This document shows positions 1 to 8,677 of a stretch of 64,000 bases of DNA, in pieces. Origin of the DNA: Sorangium cellulosum (GTDB lineage Bacteria; Myxococcota_A; Polyangia; Polyangiales; Polyangiaceae); the NCBI RefSeq assembly GCF_002950945.1, contig NZ_CP012673.1, forward strand, positions 6,462,501 through 6,526,500. The letters are read 5' to 3'. The position numbers and the translations under genes were made by a program. The number at the start of each line of letters is the position of its first letter. The first letter of the stretch is position 1. The notes beneath the pieces are model-generated. The model made no database searches, had not been told where the DNA came from, and worked only from the letters and a program-made list of their open reading frames with translations.

Positions 1-1
1 C

Positions 2-433
2 GTCAGCGCCCTGCTGCGGCCCGGCGTGGTCACGTACACCGCGACGCGGTGGGGGGCGCTGCTCGATCCGCGGCTCATCCCGCCCGGCGAGCGGGCCCCG
101 CGAGGCTCGGATTGTTACCGCTTCGCGCTCACCCACCCCGCCGTGGACATCGCGCTGTGCGGCGCGAAGACGACCGACGAGCTGCGCGAGGCCCTCGCGG
201 CGCTCGAGCGCGGGCCCATGTCCGCCGACGAGCTCGCGTGGATGAAGCGCGTCGGCGCGGGTGTGCGCTCGGCGTCCGCGAGCCGGTCCGGCAACCCGCT
301 CATCTACCTCCTCGATCGGTGGACGCGCGTGGCCGACCCGGGCGGGCGCACGGCGCCAGAGCCGCACGCGACGCTGAGCGACGAGGACCGGCGGTCCATG
401 AACGGCGTCCCCGTGAACGGCGTGCACGACTGA
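2..433 (+). CDS. Aldo/keto reductase, C-terminal part (cut by window start)
   Basis: The reading frame is open from the first bases of the window, so the true start lies upstream. About 143 residues are visible. The stretch around ALCGAKTTDELREALAAL followed by a Glu-Leu-rich helix is typical of the C-terminal end of NADP-dependent aldo/keto reductases, where the GAKT-type segment helps to bind the cofactor phosphate. The catalytic Asp-Tyr-Lys-His tetrad would be in the missing part and cannot be checked. The last 40 or so residues (a Pro/Arg-rich tail) are not part of the usual fold. Family assignment rests on this one conserved segment; substrate unknown. Confidence 0.6.
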   Translation, partial: VSALLRPGVVTYTATRWGALLDPRLIPPGERAPRGSDCYRFALTHPAVDIALCGAKTTDELREALAALERGPMSADELAWMKRVGAGVRSASASRSGNPLIYLLDRWTRVADPGGRTAPEPHATLSDEDRRSMNGVPVNGVHD

Positions 434-481
434 GGCGGAGCGCGCCGGCGCGGCCCCAGCCGTCTGCGCGCCCCGGCGCGC

Positions 482-1417
482 TCAGGCGCGTGTATCCTTG
501 TCGACGACCACACGCGGCGACATCTCCGTCAGGGTCGCGCCGCCCTTCATGCCGAAGTCGAGCGTGCGGATCGGGAACGGGATCGTGATGTCGTTCGCGT
601 CGAACGCCTCCTTCACACGCATGACGAGATCGCTCCGCGCGCGGAGGTAATCGTCCTGCGTCCGGAAAGGGATCCAGATGCGGAGGGTGAAGTTGATCGA
701 GCTGTCGCCGAACGCCTCGTAGAAGAGCTCGACGTCCCGCGTCACGTCGCGCCCCTGGACCTGCCGCGCGGCGTCCAGGGCCACGCGCCGCACCTTCTCC
801 AGGTCGTCGCCGTACGAGACCCCCACGGCGAGATCCACGCGGCGAGTTCCCGTGTCGGTGTAGTTGATGAGCTTGGTCGTGAAGATCTCCTTGTTGGGGA
901 TCATCACCGCCTGCCCCTCCAGCGTGCGGATGGTCGTGGTGCGGATCCGGATCCGCTCGGCGATCCCGAGGGTGTCGTTCGTCTCGATGAGATCCCCCTC
1001 GCGGAAGGGGAAACGTACGGCAAGGTAGACGCCGGCGATGAAGTTTGCGGCGAGGTCCTGGAAAGCAAAGCCGAGCGCGAGGCCGACGATGCCGGCGCCG
1101 GCGAGGAGCGACGTCGCGGTCTTCTCCAGGTCGAGGATGCCGAGGGCGATCATGAGGCCGCCCGCGAGCACCGCCATGCTCGCGAGCCAGGAGACCAGAG
1201 CGCCCACGCTGTGGGGCGTGTGCAGCCGCCCGAGCGCCGCGTAGACGAGCCGCCGCGCGACCCGCGCCAGGCCCCAGGCGACGGTCACCACCACGAGGGC
1301 GACGACCATGTTCGGGAACATGGCGATCAGCGCGTCGACCCACAGCGACACCCTCGCCACGAGCGTCGCCGAGACATCCGAGAGGTCGGCCGCCATCCGC
1401 GTCACGAGGCGACGCAT
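482..1417 (-). CDS. Small-conductance mechanosensitive channel, MscS family
   Basis: The product is an inner-membrane channel that should open under membrane tension and release solutes during hypo-osmotic shock. With the ATG at 1417 it has about 311 residues. There are three predicted membrane helices in the N-terminal 130 residues. The third is the Gly/Ala-rich pore helix (GAGIVGLALGFAFQDLAANF), followed by the MscS beta domain with the PFREGD and IPNKEIF motifs and the alpha/beta C-terminal domain. The frame stays open upstream to 1519, but that extension is Pro/Arg/Ser-rich and unlike the family, so I prefer 1417. No strong ribosome site is visible at either start. It is monocistronic and points away from the next gene. 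Confidence 0.9.
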   Translation of the reverse strand: MRRLVTRMAADLSDVSATLVARVSLWVDALIAMFPNMVVALVVVTVAWGLARVARRLVYAALGRLHTPHSVGALVSWLASMAVLAGGLMIALGILDLEKTATSLLAGAGIVGLALGFAFQDLAANFIAGVYLAVRFPFREGDLIETNDTLGIAERIRIRTTTIRTLEGQAVMIPNKEIFTTKLINYTDTGTRRVDLAVGVSYGDDLEKVRRVALDAARQVQGRDVTRDVELFYEAFGDSSINFTLRIWIPFRTQDDYLRARSDLVMRVKEAFDANDITIPFPIRTLDFGMKGGATLTEMSPRVVVDKDTRA

Positions 1418-1686
1418 ACGCCCAGGGGACGACGACGTCGAGCCTCCTCGCGCGGCGAGGCGGGGGCCACGCGCCGGTGATCCGCCGGGCACTTTCCCGG
1501 GCACGGCAACGGGCCGCACAGCTCCGTGTCAGGCAGCTTACGAGGCTTTCGGCCAGGCAGCAGAACCCCGGGAAGAGGAGAATTCGCGTGGGACGGAGAT
1601 AATTCATACGTCCCGTGACGATTCAGCAACAAGGCAGAAGCACACGGCTGGTAGTGTGCGTGCCGTGCAGGGGGAGGCCGTAGAAC

Positions 1687-2415
1687 GTGAGTGAGCTTGT
1701 TCACCTGGCGCCGTTGCCGACACCACTTCACTGGGAGGTGCCGCCCAGGAGCTGGAGCGCCGCGAAGGCATCGAGCCTGACCGTCACGACGGGCGCCAAG
1801 ACCGATCTCTTCCTCGATCCGGAGGGCGCCACGGCGGCGCTGAACGCGCCGCGCCTGCTCGGGACCCCGCAGGGAGATTTCCTCGCCAGCGCGCGGGTGA
1901 CCGTGGGCTTCTCGGCGCCCTACGACGCCGGCGTGCTGCTGCTCTGGGCGCACGAGCGCGCGTGGGCCAAGCTCTGCTTCGAGCTCTCCCCGGAGGGCGA
2001 GCCCACGGTCGTCGCGGTGGTGACCCGTGGCCTGTCGAACGACCGCCACGTCTTCACCGTCGACGGCGACCACGCGTGGCTGCGTGTCTCGCGGCTCGGG
2101 CGGGTCTGCGCCTTTCACGCCTCCACCGACGGATCGACATGGCACCTCGTCCGCTGCTTCTCGCTCGGCAGCGCGACGGAGCTCGCCGTCGGCTTCTCGG
2201 CCCAGTCGCCGATCGGCGACGGGTGCACCGCGATCTTCGACGACATCCGCTTCACGCCGCGCCGCGTCGGGGACCTCCGCAGCGGAGACGCCGCGAGCGA
2301 CCTCCCGCCGCGCCGGCACGGCGCCCCGCAGGACGAGGACACCCTCGCCGAGGGCGTGCTGGCGCGGGCCAGTCAGATCCCGCCGTTGACCGGGATCACC
2401 TTGCCGCTCACGTAG
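1687..2415 (+). CDS. DUF1349-like concanavalin-type beta-sandwich protein
   Basis: A 242-residue protein starting at a GTG preceded by GGGAGG about ten bases upstream. Residues 15-200 read like the DUF1349 family (regulation-of-enolase-1/YqgI type): a run of beta strands, a central DAGVLLLWAHERAWAKLCFE, a VTRGLSND segment, STDGSTWHLVRCF, and a closing GFSAQSPIGDGCTAIFDDI. These folds resemble the C-terminal carbohydrate-binding-like domain of glycosidases, but no enzymatic activity is established. There is no signal peptide, so it is probably cytoplasmic. The last 14 codons overlap the 3' end of the convergent SDR-like gene by 43 bases; the tail after residue 203 is outside the domain. Confidence 0.7.
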   Translation: MSELVHLAPLPTPLHWEVPPRSWSAAKASSLTVTTGAKTDLFLDPEGATAALNAPRLLGTPQGDFLASARVTVGFSAPYDAGVLLLWAHERAWAKLCFELSPEGEPTVVAVVTRGLSNDRHVFTVDGDHAWLRVSRLGRVCAFHASTDGSTWHLVRCFSLGSATELAVGFSAQSPIGDGCTAIFDDIRFTPRRVGDLRSGDAASDLPPRRHGAPQDEDTLAEGVLARASQIPPLTGITLPLT

Positions 2416-3080
2416 GTGTTGTGGAGGGCGAGCCAGGTGATGGCGCGCGCCGCCTCGTCCGGCTTGCCCAGGCGGCGCAGGGCCGAGAACGCGAGGTAGT
2501 CCTTGCGGAGGTCGTCGCCGAGCGCCGACGACAGCCCGGCGTCGAGCAGGCCGAGCGCCACCATGTTGACCCGGACCTTCTCGGGGCCCAGCTCCTTCGC
2601 GAGCGCCATGGCCGTCGCCGCGATCATCCCCTGGCTCGCCGCGAACGCGACCGGGACCGGCAGCGACTGGGCGCGGTCGAGCCCCCCGACGAGCACGATC
2701 TCCCCGCCGCCGCGCCGCGCCATGAACGCCCCGAGCTCGCGCGCGACCAGGAAGGCGGCGCGGGCGTTCGAGGCGTAGGACCGATCCCACGCCTCATCCG
2801 AGAGCTCCAGCGCCGGCGTGGCGTCGAGCGTGCCCGCGCACTGGATCGCCGCGGCGGGGGCCGGCTCCTCCGCGCCCATCCGGCCGACGAACGCCCGGAG
2901 CGCGGCGGCGTCGGTGAGATCGAGGCGCACGGCGCGGAAGCCGAGCTCGCGCGAGAGCTCGGCGGCGCGGTCCTCGCGCCGGCAGTAGGTGAACGTGGCG
3001 CTCGCCCCGCGCGCGGCGAGCGCGCGCAGCACCGCGGCGCCGACCGCGCCCGTGCCCCCGAAGACGACGGCGTGTCTCAT
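2373..3080 (-). CDS. SDR-fold protein with a degenerate active site
   Basis: 235 residues with the Rossmann start VVFGGTGAVGAAV and the overall layout of short-chain dehydrogenases, including the C-terminal NTYVSGKVIPVNGG. It is clearly related to the SDR at 51738-52487 (both have FTYCR/FTYRQ after strand 2, DDLRKDYL/DDLRREYL and ALRRLGKPDEA/GLRRLGKVEEV). The catalytic residues are lost: the YxxxK of the relative (YAVSK) is FAASQ here, and the Ser of LFGSVDG is Gly in LVGGLDR. NAD(P) binding may persist, but classical SDR chemistry is unlikely. It is the last gene of the four-gene operon; its ATG overlaps the aminotransferase stop (ATGA). It may be a structural partner, a binding protein or a decaying paralogue. 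Confidence 0.85.
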   Translation of the reverse strand: MRHAVVFGGTGAVGAAVLRALAARGASATFTYCRREDRAAELSRELGFRAVRLDLTDAAALRAFVGRMGAEEPAPAAAIQCAGTLDATPALELSDEAWDRSYASNARAAFLVARELGAFMARRGGGEIVLVGGLDRAQSLPVPVAFAASQGMIAATAMALAKELGPEKVRVNMVALGLLDAGLSSALGDDLRKDYLAFSALRRLGKPDEAARAITWLALHNTYVSGKVIPVNGGI

Positions 3081-4384
3081 GTGAGGCCCTCCACGTACGC
3101 GAACGCCTCGGCCGCGGCGTCGACGAACCGATCGAGCGTCTCGCGCGGGATGTCGAACCGGGGCTGCAAGCGGAAGATCGTCCAGTCGTGGCCGCAGGTG
3201 AAGCAGAAGAAGCCGCGGCGGTAGAGGCGGTGGCACACGAGCGGCGACGCCACCGACTGGTGCGCGAGATCGGGGAAGCCGAGGTGCTCGAAGGAGAGCC
3301 ACGGATGATCCGGCGGGTTCATCTGGACGCCGAGCATGAGGCCCACGCCGCGCACCTCGCGGAAGAGCGGGCTCGACCCGAGCGCCGCCTCCAGGCGCTC
3401 GCGCAGGTGCACGCCCGTCCGGCGGATGTACTCGATGAGCTCGTCCGTGATCAGGTCGAGCGTGGCGAGCCCCGCGACCATCGAGAGCGCGTTGTAGCCC
3501 ATCGTGTTGTTGTGGCTCTCGCCGGCGGCGAACTCCCTGCCGTAGGCGCGCACGAAGAGGTCGCGCTTCGTCATCATCGCCGAGAGCGGCAGGAGGCCAC
3601 CCCCGAGCTGCTTCGCCATGAGGACCACGTCCGGGCGGCGCGGCCACGACTCGGTCGCGAGGAAGCCGCGCCCCGAGCGGCCGATGCCGGTCTGTACCTC
3701 GTCGGCGATGAGCAGCGCGCCGTGCTTCGCCGTGAGGTCGCAGAGCGCCTCGACGAACGGCGGCGGCAGCTCGCGCACGCCGCCCTCGCCCTGGACGGGC
3801 TCCACGAGCACCGCGGCGACGTCGCCGCCGGCGAGCACCCGGGCGAGCGCGTCGACGTCGCCGAACGGGATCGACGTGGCGCCCTGCAGGAGGGGCACGA
3901 ACGGATCGCGGAGGTAGCCCTCCGCCATGAACGAGACGCTGCCGTAAGAGCAGCCGTGGTAGGCGCCGGTCAGCCCGACGAGCACGGGCTTCCTGGTGAG
4001 GGCGCGGGCGAGCTTGAGCGACGCCTCCACGGCGTCGCTGCCCGTGCACCCGAAGAAGACGTTGTCGTAGTGCCCGGTCCGCTCGCAGAGGCGGCGCGCG
4101 AGGCGGCCCGCGAACGGGTTGACGCGCGACGGGTACCAGGAGGGCGCGTCGGAGTCGAGGAAGGCGCGCACGGCGCGGGCGACGGCCGGGTTCCTGTGGC
4201 CGAAGGCCTGGGTGCCGTGGAAGTCCTCGATGACGAGGCCCTCGCTGTCGACGAGCAGGCCGCCCTCGGCGCGCACGACCCGGATCGGCTCGCGCGCGAG
4301 CTTCGCCCGCTGGGCGATGAGCGGGTTCACGAAGGCGCGGTACTCGTCGAAGCCGTCGCGGAGGATGTCGTCGTAGGCGTCCAC
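3077..4384 (-). CDS. Class III PLP-dependent aminotransferase
   Basis: 435 residues, normal length for the ornithine/GABA/diamine aminotransferase group. Visible landmarks are the cofactor loop FFGCTGSDAVEASLKLAR (near 110), LVEPVQGEGGV, the Asp-containing LLIADEVQTGIGRSG (about 225-240) and the Schiff-base lysine in LMAKQLGGGLLP (about residue 258). It should move an amino group to or from an aldehyde or keto group; the substrate is not predictable, but the operon context (radical SAM, SDRs) suggests a modified acyl or polyketide-derived carbonyl, or an amino-containing head group. It begins with GTG one base after the upstream SDR stop, and its TGA overlaps the downstream start, so the genes are translationally coupled. 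Confidence 0.93.
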   Translation of the reverse strand: MDAYDDILRDGFDEYRAFVNPLIAQRAKLAREPIRVVRAEGGLLVDSEGLVIEDFHGTQAFGHRNPAVARAVRAFLDSDAPSWYPSRVNPFAGRLARRLCERTGHYDNVFFGCTGSDAVEASLKLARALTRKPVLVGLTGAYHGCSYGSVSFMAEGYLRDPFVPLLQGATSIPFGDVDALARVLAGGDVAAVLVEPVQGEGGVRELPPPFVEALCDLTAKHGALLIADEVQTGIGRSGRGFLATESWPRRPDVVLMAKQLGGGLLPLSAMMTKRDLFVRAYGREFAAGESHNNTMGYNALSMVAGLATLDLITDELIEYIRRTGVHLRERLEAALGSSPLFREVRGVGLMLGVQMNPPDHPWLSFEHLGFPDLAHQSVASPLVCHRLYRRGFFCFTCGHDWTIFRLQPRFDIPRETLDRFVDAAAEAFAYVEGLT

Positions 4385-4385
4385 G

Positions 4386-5138
4386 TCAGAGCCCTCCGTC
4401 GGCGACGAGCTTGGCGGCGCTCATGAGCGCGCTCTCCTCGGACGAGAGGAACACCGCGAGCTCGGCGATCTCGTCGACGCGGCCGAGGCGCCGCAGGCCG
4501 GAGTGCGCGACGTACTCGGCCTGGCGGTGCTGCGGGAGGCCCTGCGCCATGCCCTCCTCGAGCAGGCCGGGGCCGAGGAGGTTCACGCGCACGCCGTGCC
4601 GGCCGACCTCGCGGGCGAGCGCCTCGGTGAGGCCGCGCAGCGCGGACTTCGAGGCGGCGTAGTGGACCGGCGCCTCGATCACGCGCTCGGACGCGAAGTT
4701 GCCGATGTTGAGGATGACGCCGCGCTTCTCGCGGATCATGAACCGCAGCGCGGCGCGGCTCATCAGGTAAGCGCCCTTCACGTTGACGTCCATGACGAGG
4801 TCCCAGTCCTCCTCCTCGAGCAGGGAGATGGGCAGGACCTGGGTGACGCCGGCGTTGTTGACCAGCACGTCGATGCCGCCCCAGGCGCGGTGCAGCGCGG
4901 CGAGGGTGTCCCGGGCGTGGGCGGCGTCGGCCACGGAGCCCTTGAAGACGAGCGGCGCGGCGCCCGCCGCGGCGATCTGGCGGGTCGCCTCCGCGGCGTC
5001 GGCGTCGTCCGTCGAGTAGGTGAACGCGACGCGCGCGCCGTGCCTGGTGAACGCGAGCGCGATCGCGCGGCCGAGCCCGCGCGAGCCGCCCGTGACGAGG
5101 CAACGCGCGCCGGGGAGGAGCCGCTCCGGGGCGCTCAC
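4386..5138 (-). CDS. Short-chain dehydrogenase/reductase (FabG-like) of the radical SAM operon
   Basis: 250 residues from a GTG that overlaps the stop of the radical SAM gene (GTGA). It has the full SDR layout: TGGSRGLGRA, NNAG near residue 94, YAASK near 160, and C-terminal VADGGL. It should use NAD(P)H to reduce a keto group or oxidise an alcohol. It is strongly similar to the SDR at 52484-53227: both have HGARVAFTY, AWGGIDVLVNNAGV or its variant, a LALLEE-like loop and APxHY. The usual catalytic Ser of the NISS-type motif is Asn here (LNIGNFAS), while the relative keeps Ser (LNIGSLAG), so activity may be altered. It lies directly behind its radical SAM gene in both operons, suggesting sequential action. 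Confidence 0.93.
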   Translation of the reverse strand: MSAPERLLPGARCLVTGGSRGLGRAIALAFTRHGARVAFTYSTDDADAAEATRQIAAAGAAPLVFKGSVADAAHARDTLAALHRAWGGIDVLVNNAGVTQVLPISLLEEEDWDLVMDVNVKGAYLMSRAALRFMIREKRGVILNIGNFASERVIEAPVHYAASKSALRGLTEALAREVGRHGVRVNLLGPGLLEEGMAQGLPQHRQAEYVAHSGLRRLGRVDEIAELAVFLSSEESALMSAAKLVADGGL

Positions 5139-6625
5139 GGCGCCTCCCGGCGGGGCGCGGAGTTGAGGAGCGGGAGAGAGCGCCTCCCGCCGGATCGATC
5201 CGACCACGTCCTGGGCGCGCTCATGAACCTCGGCTCCTTCTCGCGGTACAGCACGTTGTAATTGCAGACGGGCACCGTGCGGCCGTCGGCGTAGCAGTTG
5301 CTGTCGCAGCACTGGTAGGCGCGCTCGACGTCGAACGTCTCCTCGTCCATGTGCGAGTGGACGTAGACCGCCTTGACCGCGCGCTCGCTGATCCGGAGGG
5401 CCTCCTCCCGGCGGAGCGGCTTCCTCGCCGGGAACAGCGCGCGCAGGAGGCCGTTCAAGAGGCCGAGCGCGCGCTCGTCGCCGCCGCGCGACCAGAGCGC
5501 GTCGATCGCGTCCTGCATCGCGCGCTCGAGGCGCGCGCTCGGCTCCAGGTAAAGGTGGTCCCCGAGGCAGGCGTAGAGCACCTCGCGGCTCATGAACCGG
5601 GTGAACGGGATCGGCGGGCCGCCGCCGGGATCCAGGAGCAGGTAGGCGATCTGGTAGCAGAGCGGGTGCGCGCACGGCGACGGGATGAAGTCCTCCGGCG
5701 ACAGCAGCCCGGAGGTGGTCTCGGCGATGCGCTCCAGGACCTCGATCGTCGAGATGCGCCCGCCGCGGTCGAAGCCCGCGCCGCTCTGGCCGGTGAAGGT
5801 CATCGAGTGGACCTCGAGGTGGCGGACGCAGCCGAGCCGGAGGCCGAGGTCGATGATGCGGCCGATCTCGTGGTCGTTGTGGCCGCGGGTCATCACCGGG
5901 ATGAGCGTCGTGTCCACGCCGGCGGCGTCGAGCCGCTCCAGGCAGGCGAGCTTCTTGTCGACGCTCCGCACGCCGTTCAGGGCCTTGTCCGTGGCGTCCT
6001 CGAACGTGTCGAACGAGAGCGCGATGCGCGCGCCGAGCTCCGCGAGGCGCCGGAGCAGCGCGTCGTTCCTGAGCAGGCCGAAGCCGTGGCTGCAGATGCT
6101 CACGCGGTGGATGCCGGCGTCCCTGCACATCGCGACGAGCTCGGGCAGCTCGGGGTGGAGCGTGGGCTCGCCGCCCGTGAGGTTGATGAGGTCGAGGTCG
6201 CCCCCGGAGCCGGCGACCAGGTGGCGGAGCACGTCCCCGAACTCGGCCTTGCTCATGAAGAACGCGCCGTCGTTCTTGTTGTGCACGTAGCACATGGGGC
6301 AATCGAGGTCGCAGGCGCTCGTGATCGTGACGACCGGCATCCTGACCCGCTGGGCGTGGCCCTCGCAGGGGCCGCAGTCGAACGGGCAGCCGTGCTCGAT
6401 CGGGCGCCGCGGCGCGGGCGGCGGGGACGCGATCGGCACGATCGCGCGCGTCGCCTCGTACCAGGCCGCGCTCGTCGAGATCCTCACGTCGCGCGGGCCG
6501 TGCTCGGGGCACGCCTTGCGCATCCAGACCTCGCCCGACGGCGTCGCCACGACCCGGGCGCCGACCGCGATCTTGCACGCCGGGCACAGGCTCGTGGTCT
6601 CATGGATCAGCCGATCGGTCGCCAT
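5135..6625 (-). CDS. Radical SAM enzyme, tetraether-lipid-synthase (Tes)/GrsA-like architecture
   Basis: 496 residues. The radical SAM cluster motif is C105-x3-C109-x2-C112 (ACDLDCPMC), followed by LTGGEPTLHPE for SAM binding (about 150). An N-terminal metal-binding region has CPAC (14-17), a CPEHG segment at 39-43 and a GCPFDCGPC group at 79-87. The C-terminal region has SHMDEETFDVERAYQCC and a final Cys in VPVCNYN. This three-part cysteine layout is known from archaeal Tes and GrsA, which carry extra iron sites and join or cyclise unactivated alkyl chains. Function here is inferred from architecture only. It is very similar to the enzyme at 54732-56309 (shared TFTGQxGAGFDR and a SLPLL tail). 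First gene of its operon; the ABC transporter starts 47 bases away on the other strand. Confidence 0.9.
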   Translation of the reverse strand: MATDRLIHETTSLCPACKIAVGARVVATPSGEVWMRKACPEHGPRDVRISTSAAWYEATRAIVPIASPPPAPRRPIEHGCPFDCGPCEGHAQRVRMPVVTITSACDLDCPMCYVHNKNDGAFFMSKAEFGDVLRHLVAGSGGDLDLINLTGGEPTLHPELPELVAMCRDAGIHRVSICSHGFGLLRNDALLRRLAELGARIALSFDTFEDATDKALNGVRSVDKKLACLERLDAAGVDTTLIPVMTRGHNDHEIGRIIDLGLRLGCVRHLEVHSMTFTGQSGAGFDRGGRISTIEVLERIAETTSGLLSPEDFIPSPCAHPLCYQIAYLLLDPGGGPPIPFTRFMSREVLYACLGDHLYLEPSARLERAMQDAIDALWSRGGDERALGLLNGLLRALFPARKPLRREEALRISERAVKAVYVHSHMDEETFDVERAYQCCDSNCYADGRTVPVCNYNVLYREKEPRFMSAPRTWSDRSGGRRSLPLLNSAPRREAP

Positions 6626-6672
6626 GAGGCGAGGAGGATATCAGGGCCGCCCGAGCTGGTAAGCTTTCGTGC

Positions 6673-7431
6673 ATGGCAGGCGCGCCGGACGAGATCGTGG
6701 CCGTCGAGTCGCTCACCAAGACCTTCGGCGGCGTCGCGGCGCTCTCGGACGTGAGCTTCCGCGTGCGAGGGCCGGGCCTCGTCGGCATCCTCGGGCCGAA
6801 CGGCGCCGGCAAGACGACGCTGCTCGACATCCTCGAGGGCCTCAGCGAGCCGACGCGCGGCGCGGTCCGCGTCTTCGGCGCGCCCGTGCCCCCCTACCCT
6901 CGGCGGCGGGTCGGCGTGGTCATGCAGAAGGAGGTGCAGCTCGAGCGCTGCACGACGCGGGAGTACGCGGGCCTCTTCGCGGCGATCTACGGCGTCAAGG
7001 ACGGGGCCGGCCGGATCCTCGAGCGCGCGCGGCTCACCCCGCGCGCGGCCGTGCCCATGGCGCGCCTCTCGGGCGGGGAGGCGGCGCGCCTCTTCCTCGC
7101 CACCGCGCTCGTGCACGAGCCCGAGCTGCTGTTCCTGGACGAGCCCACGGCGCCGCTCGATCCGGCCAGCAAGCAGGAGATCGGCGAGATGCTGCGCGCC
7201 GTGTCGCGCGAGCGGACAGTGCTCATGACGACCCACGACCTGCGCGAGGCGGACGGTTTGTGCGACCACCTGCTCTTCCTCGTCGGCGGCAAGCTCCGGG
7301 CGAGCGGCCCGCGGGACGAGCTCGTCGCCGCGGTGCCCGAGGGCCGCCGCAGCGGCCTCGGGGTCGAGGACGCGTTCTTCCACTTCTGCGCGGTCCGGAT
7401 GCGCCACGGCGAGGCGGAGGAGACACGGTGA
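6673..7431 (+). CDS. ABC transporter ATP-binding protein (ABC-2 exporter type)
   Basis: 252 residues with all nucleotide-binding motifs: Walker A GPNGAGKTTL (about 42-51), Q-loop near MQKEVQ, a slightly variant signature LSGGEAARLF, Walker B ELLFLDEPTAPLD and the switch His in TTHDLREAD. It should power export as a dimer with the membrane protein encoded just downstream. The stop overlaps the GTG of the permease gene (GTGA), so the pair is coupled. It is divergent from the radical SAM operon with only 47 bases between, which would force overlapping promoters; export of the product of that operon is a reasonable guess, but nothing in the protein itself shows the substrate. Confidence 0.95.
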   Translation: MAGAPDEIVAVESLTKTFGGVAALSDVSFRVRGPGLVGILGPNGAGKTTLLDILEGLSEPTRGAVRVFGAPVPPYPRRRVGVVMQKEVQLERCTTREYAGLFAAIYGVKDGAGRILERARLTPRAAVPMARLSGGEAARLFLATALVHEPELLFLDEPTAPLDPASKQEIGEMLRAVSRERTVLMTTHDLREADGLCDHLLFLVGGKLRASGPRDELVAAVPEGRRSGLGVEDAFFHFCAVRMRHGEAEETR

Positions 7432-8450
7432 ACGCGTTCTGGGCGCTCGCGCGCCTCCGGCTGCTCGACGTGCTGCGCAGCCCGACCTCGAGCAGCTTCG
7501 TGCTGCTCTTCCCGGTCGTCCTCCTCGTCGTGGTGGGGCTCGTGTTCATGAACGGGCACCCGTTCGAGGAGCGGACGATCGCGGTCCTCTCGTCGCCTCC
7601 CGGCGATGACCGCGCGATCGCGGCGCTCGGCGAGGAGGTCGCGGCGGCGCGGCGCGTGCACGTGGGGAGCGAGGCCGAGGGGCTCTCGCAGCTGCGCGCG
7701 CGGACCGCGAGCGCGGTCCTCGTGCTCCCTGGCGGCGGCGCTGCCTGCCGCGTGATCGTGGGTCCCCGCGACCGGCTGTTCGGGCGCGGCATCGCCGCGT
7801 CGGCCGGCGCGCGGGCCGAGCTCTCCGTCGTGGAGCTCCCGCGCTGGGGGTACGTTCACTACCTCTTCCCGGGCATCCTCACGTTCAGCGTCATGGTCGC
7901 GGGCCTGTTCGCGACCGGCTACACGATGGTGCTCTACCGGCAGAACCGCTTCCTGAAGAAGCTCGCGACGACGCCCATGCCCAGGGTGACGTTCGTCGGG
8001 GCGCAGATCGCGGCGCGATCCGTCCTCGTCCTCGCGCAGATCGCCCTCGTCGCCGCGGCCGGCGCGCTGCTCTTCGACGTGCCGTTCACCGCCGTCTCGG
8101 CCCTCTGGGCGGCCCTGGTGTCGCTGCTCGGCCTGCTCGCGTTCATGGGGGCGGGCTTCGTGCTCGCCTGCGTCATCAAGACCGAGGACCTGGTGGTCGA
8201 CATCGTGAGCGCGGTGAACTTCCCGGTCGTCTTCCTCTCGGAGATCTTCTTCCCGCTCGACGCCTTGCCGCGCCCGCTCGCCGCCCTGGGAGCCGCCCTG
8301 CCGAGCACGCAGATGGTGCGGCTCACCCGGGAGACGTTGCTCTTCGGCGTCACCGATCCCGGCCAGCTCGCCGGGGGGATCGCCGTCCTCGTCGGATGGA
8401 CGGTGGCGACGTTCGCGCTCAGCCTCTGGCTGTTCCGGTGGCACCGCTGA
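7428..8450 (+). CDS. ABC-2 type transporter permease
   Basis: 340 residues from a GTG that overlaps the stop of the ATPase gene. One membrane helix lies near the N-terminus (SSSFVLLFPVVLLVVVGLVF), then an extracytoplasmic loop of about 120 residues, then five helices from about residue 145 on, with the ABC-2 features YLFPGILTFSVMVAGLF, a cytoplasmic YRQNRFLKKLATTPM segment and the SEIFFPLDALP motif near the C-terminus. This is the usual layout of half-exporter permeases that move lipids, antibiotics or polysaccharides out of the cell. Substrate unknown. The LKKLATTP segment is typical of the drug and lipid exporter branch. Confidence 0.93.
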   Translation: MNAFWALARLRLLDVLRSPTSSSFVLLFPVVLLVVVGLVFMNGHPFEERTIAVLSSPPGDDRAIAALGEEVAAARRVHVGSEAEGLSQLRARTASAVLVLPGGGAACRVIVGPRDRLFGRGIAASAGARAELSVVELPRWGYVHYLFPGILTFSVMVAGLFATGYTMVLYRQNRFLKKLATTPMPRVTFVGAQIAARSVLVLAQIALVAAAGALLFDVPFTAVSALWAALVSLLGLLAFMGAGFVLACVIKTEDLVVDIVSAVNFPVVFLSEIFFPLDALPRPLAALGAALPSTQMVRLTRETLLFGVTDPGQLAGGIAVLVGWTVATFALSLWLFRWHR

Positions 8451-8677
8451 GGCGCGGGGGCCGGCAGCCGCCGTGCGCCGGCGCTCGCGCGGCCTCCGAT
8501 TTCGCCGCTGCTTCACAATTGCGCTCAGCGCGCTCCGACGTGCGTGTCGGCCGGCGGCTTCGGGGAAAAAACGCCTATTTGTGATTGGTTGGAAGGCGAT
8601 AGCCACACAGGGAGACGGCCGCGCTCACCTTCGTCGCGCACGCCCTTTGTTCCCATCTCATCGCTTGGAGGAATCGC

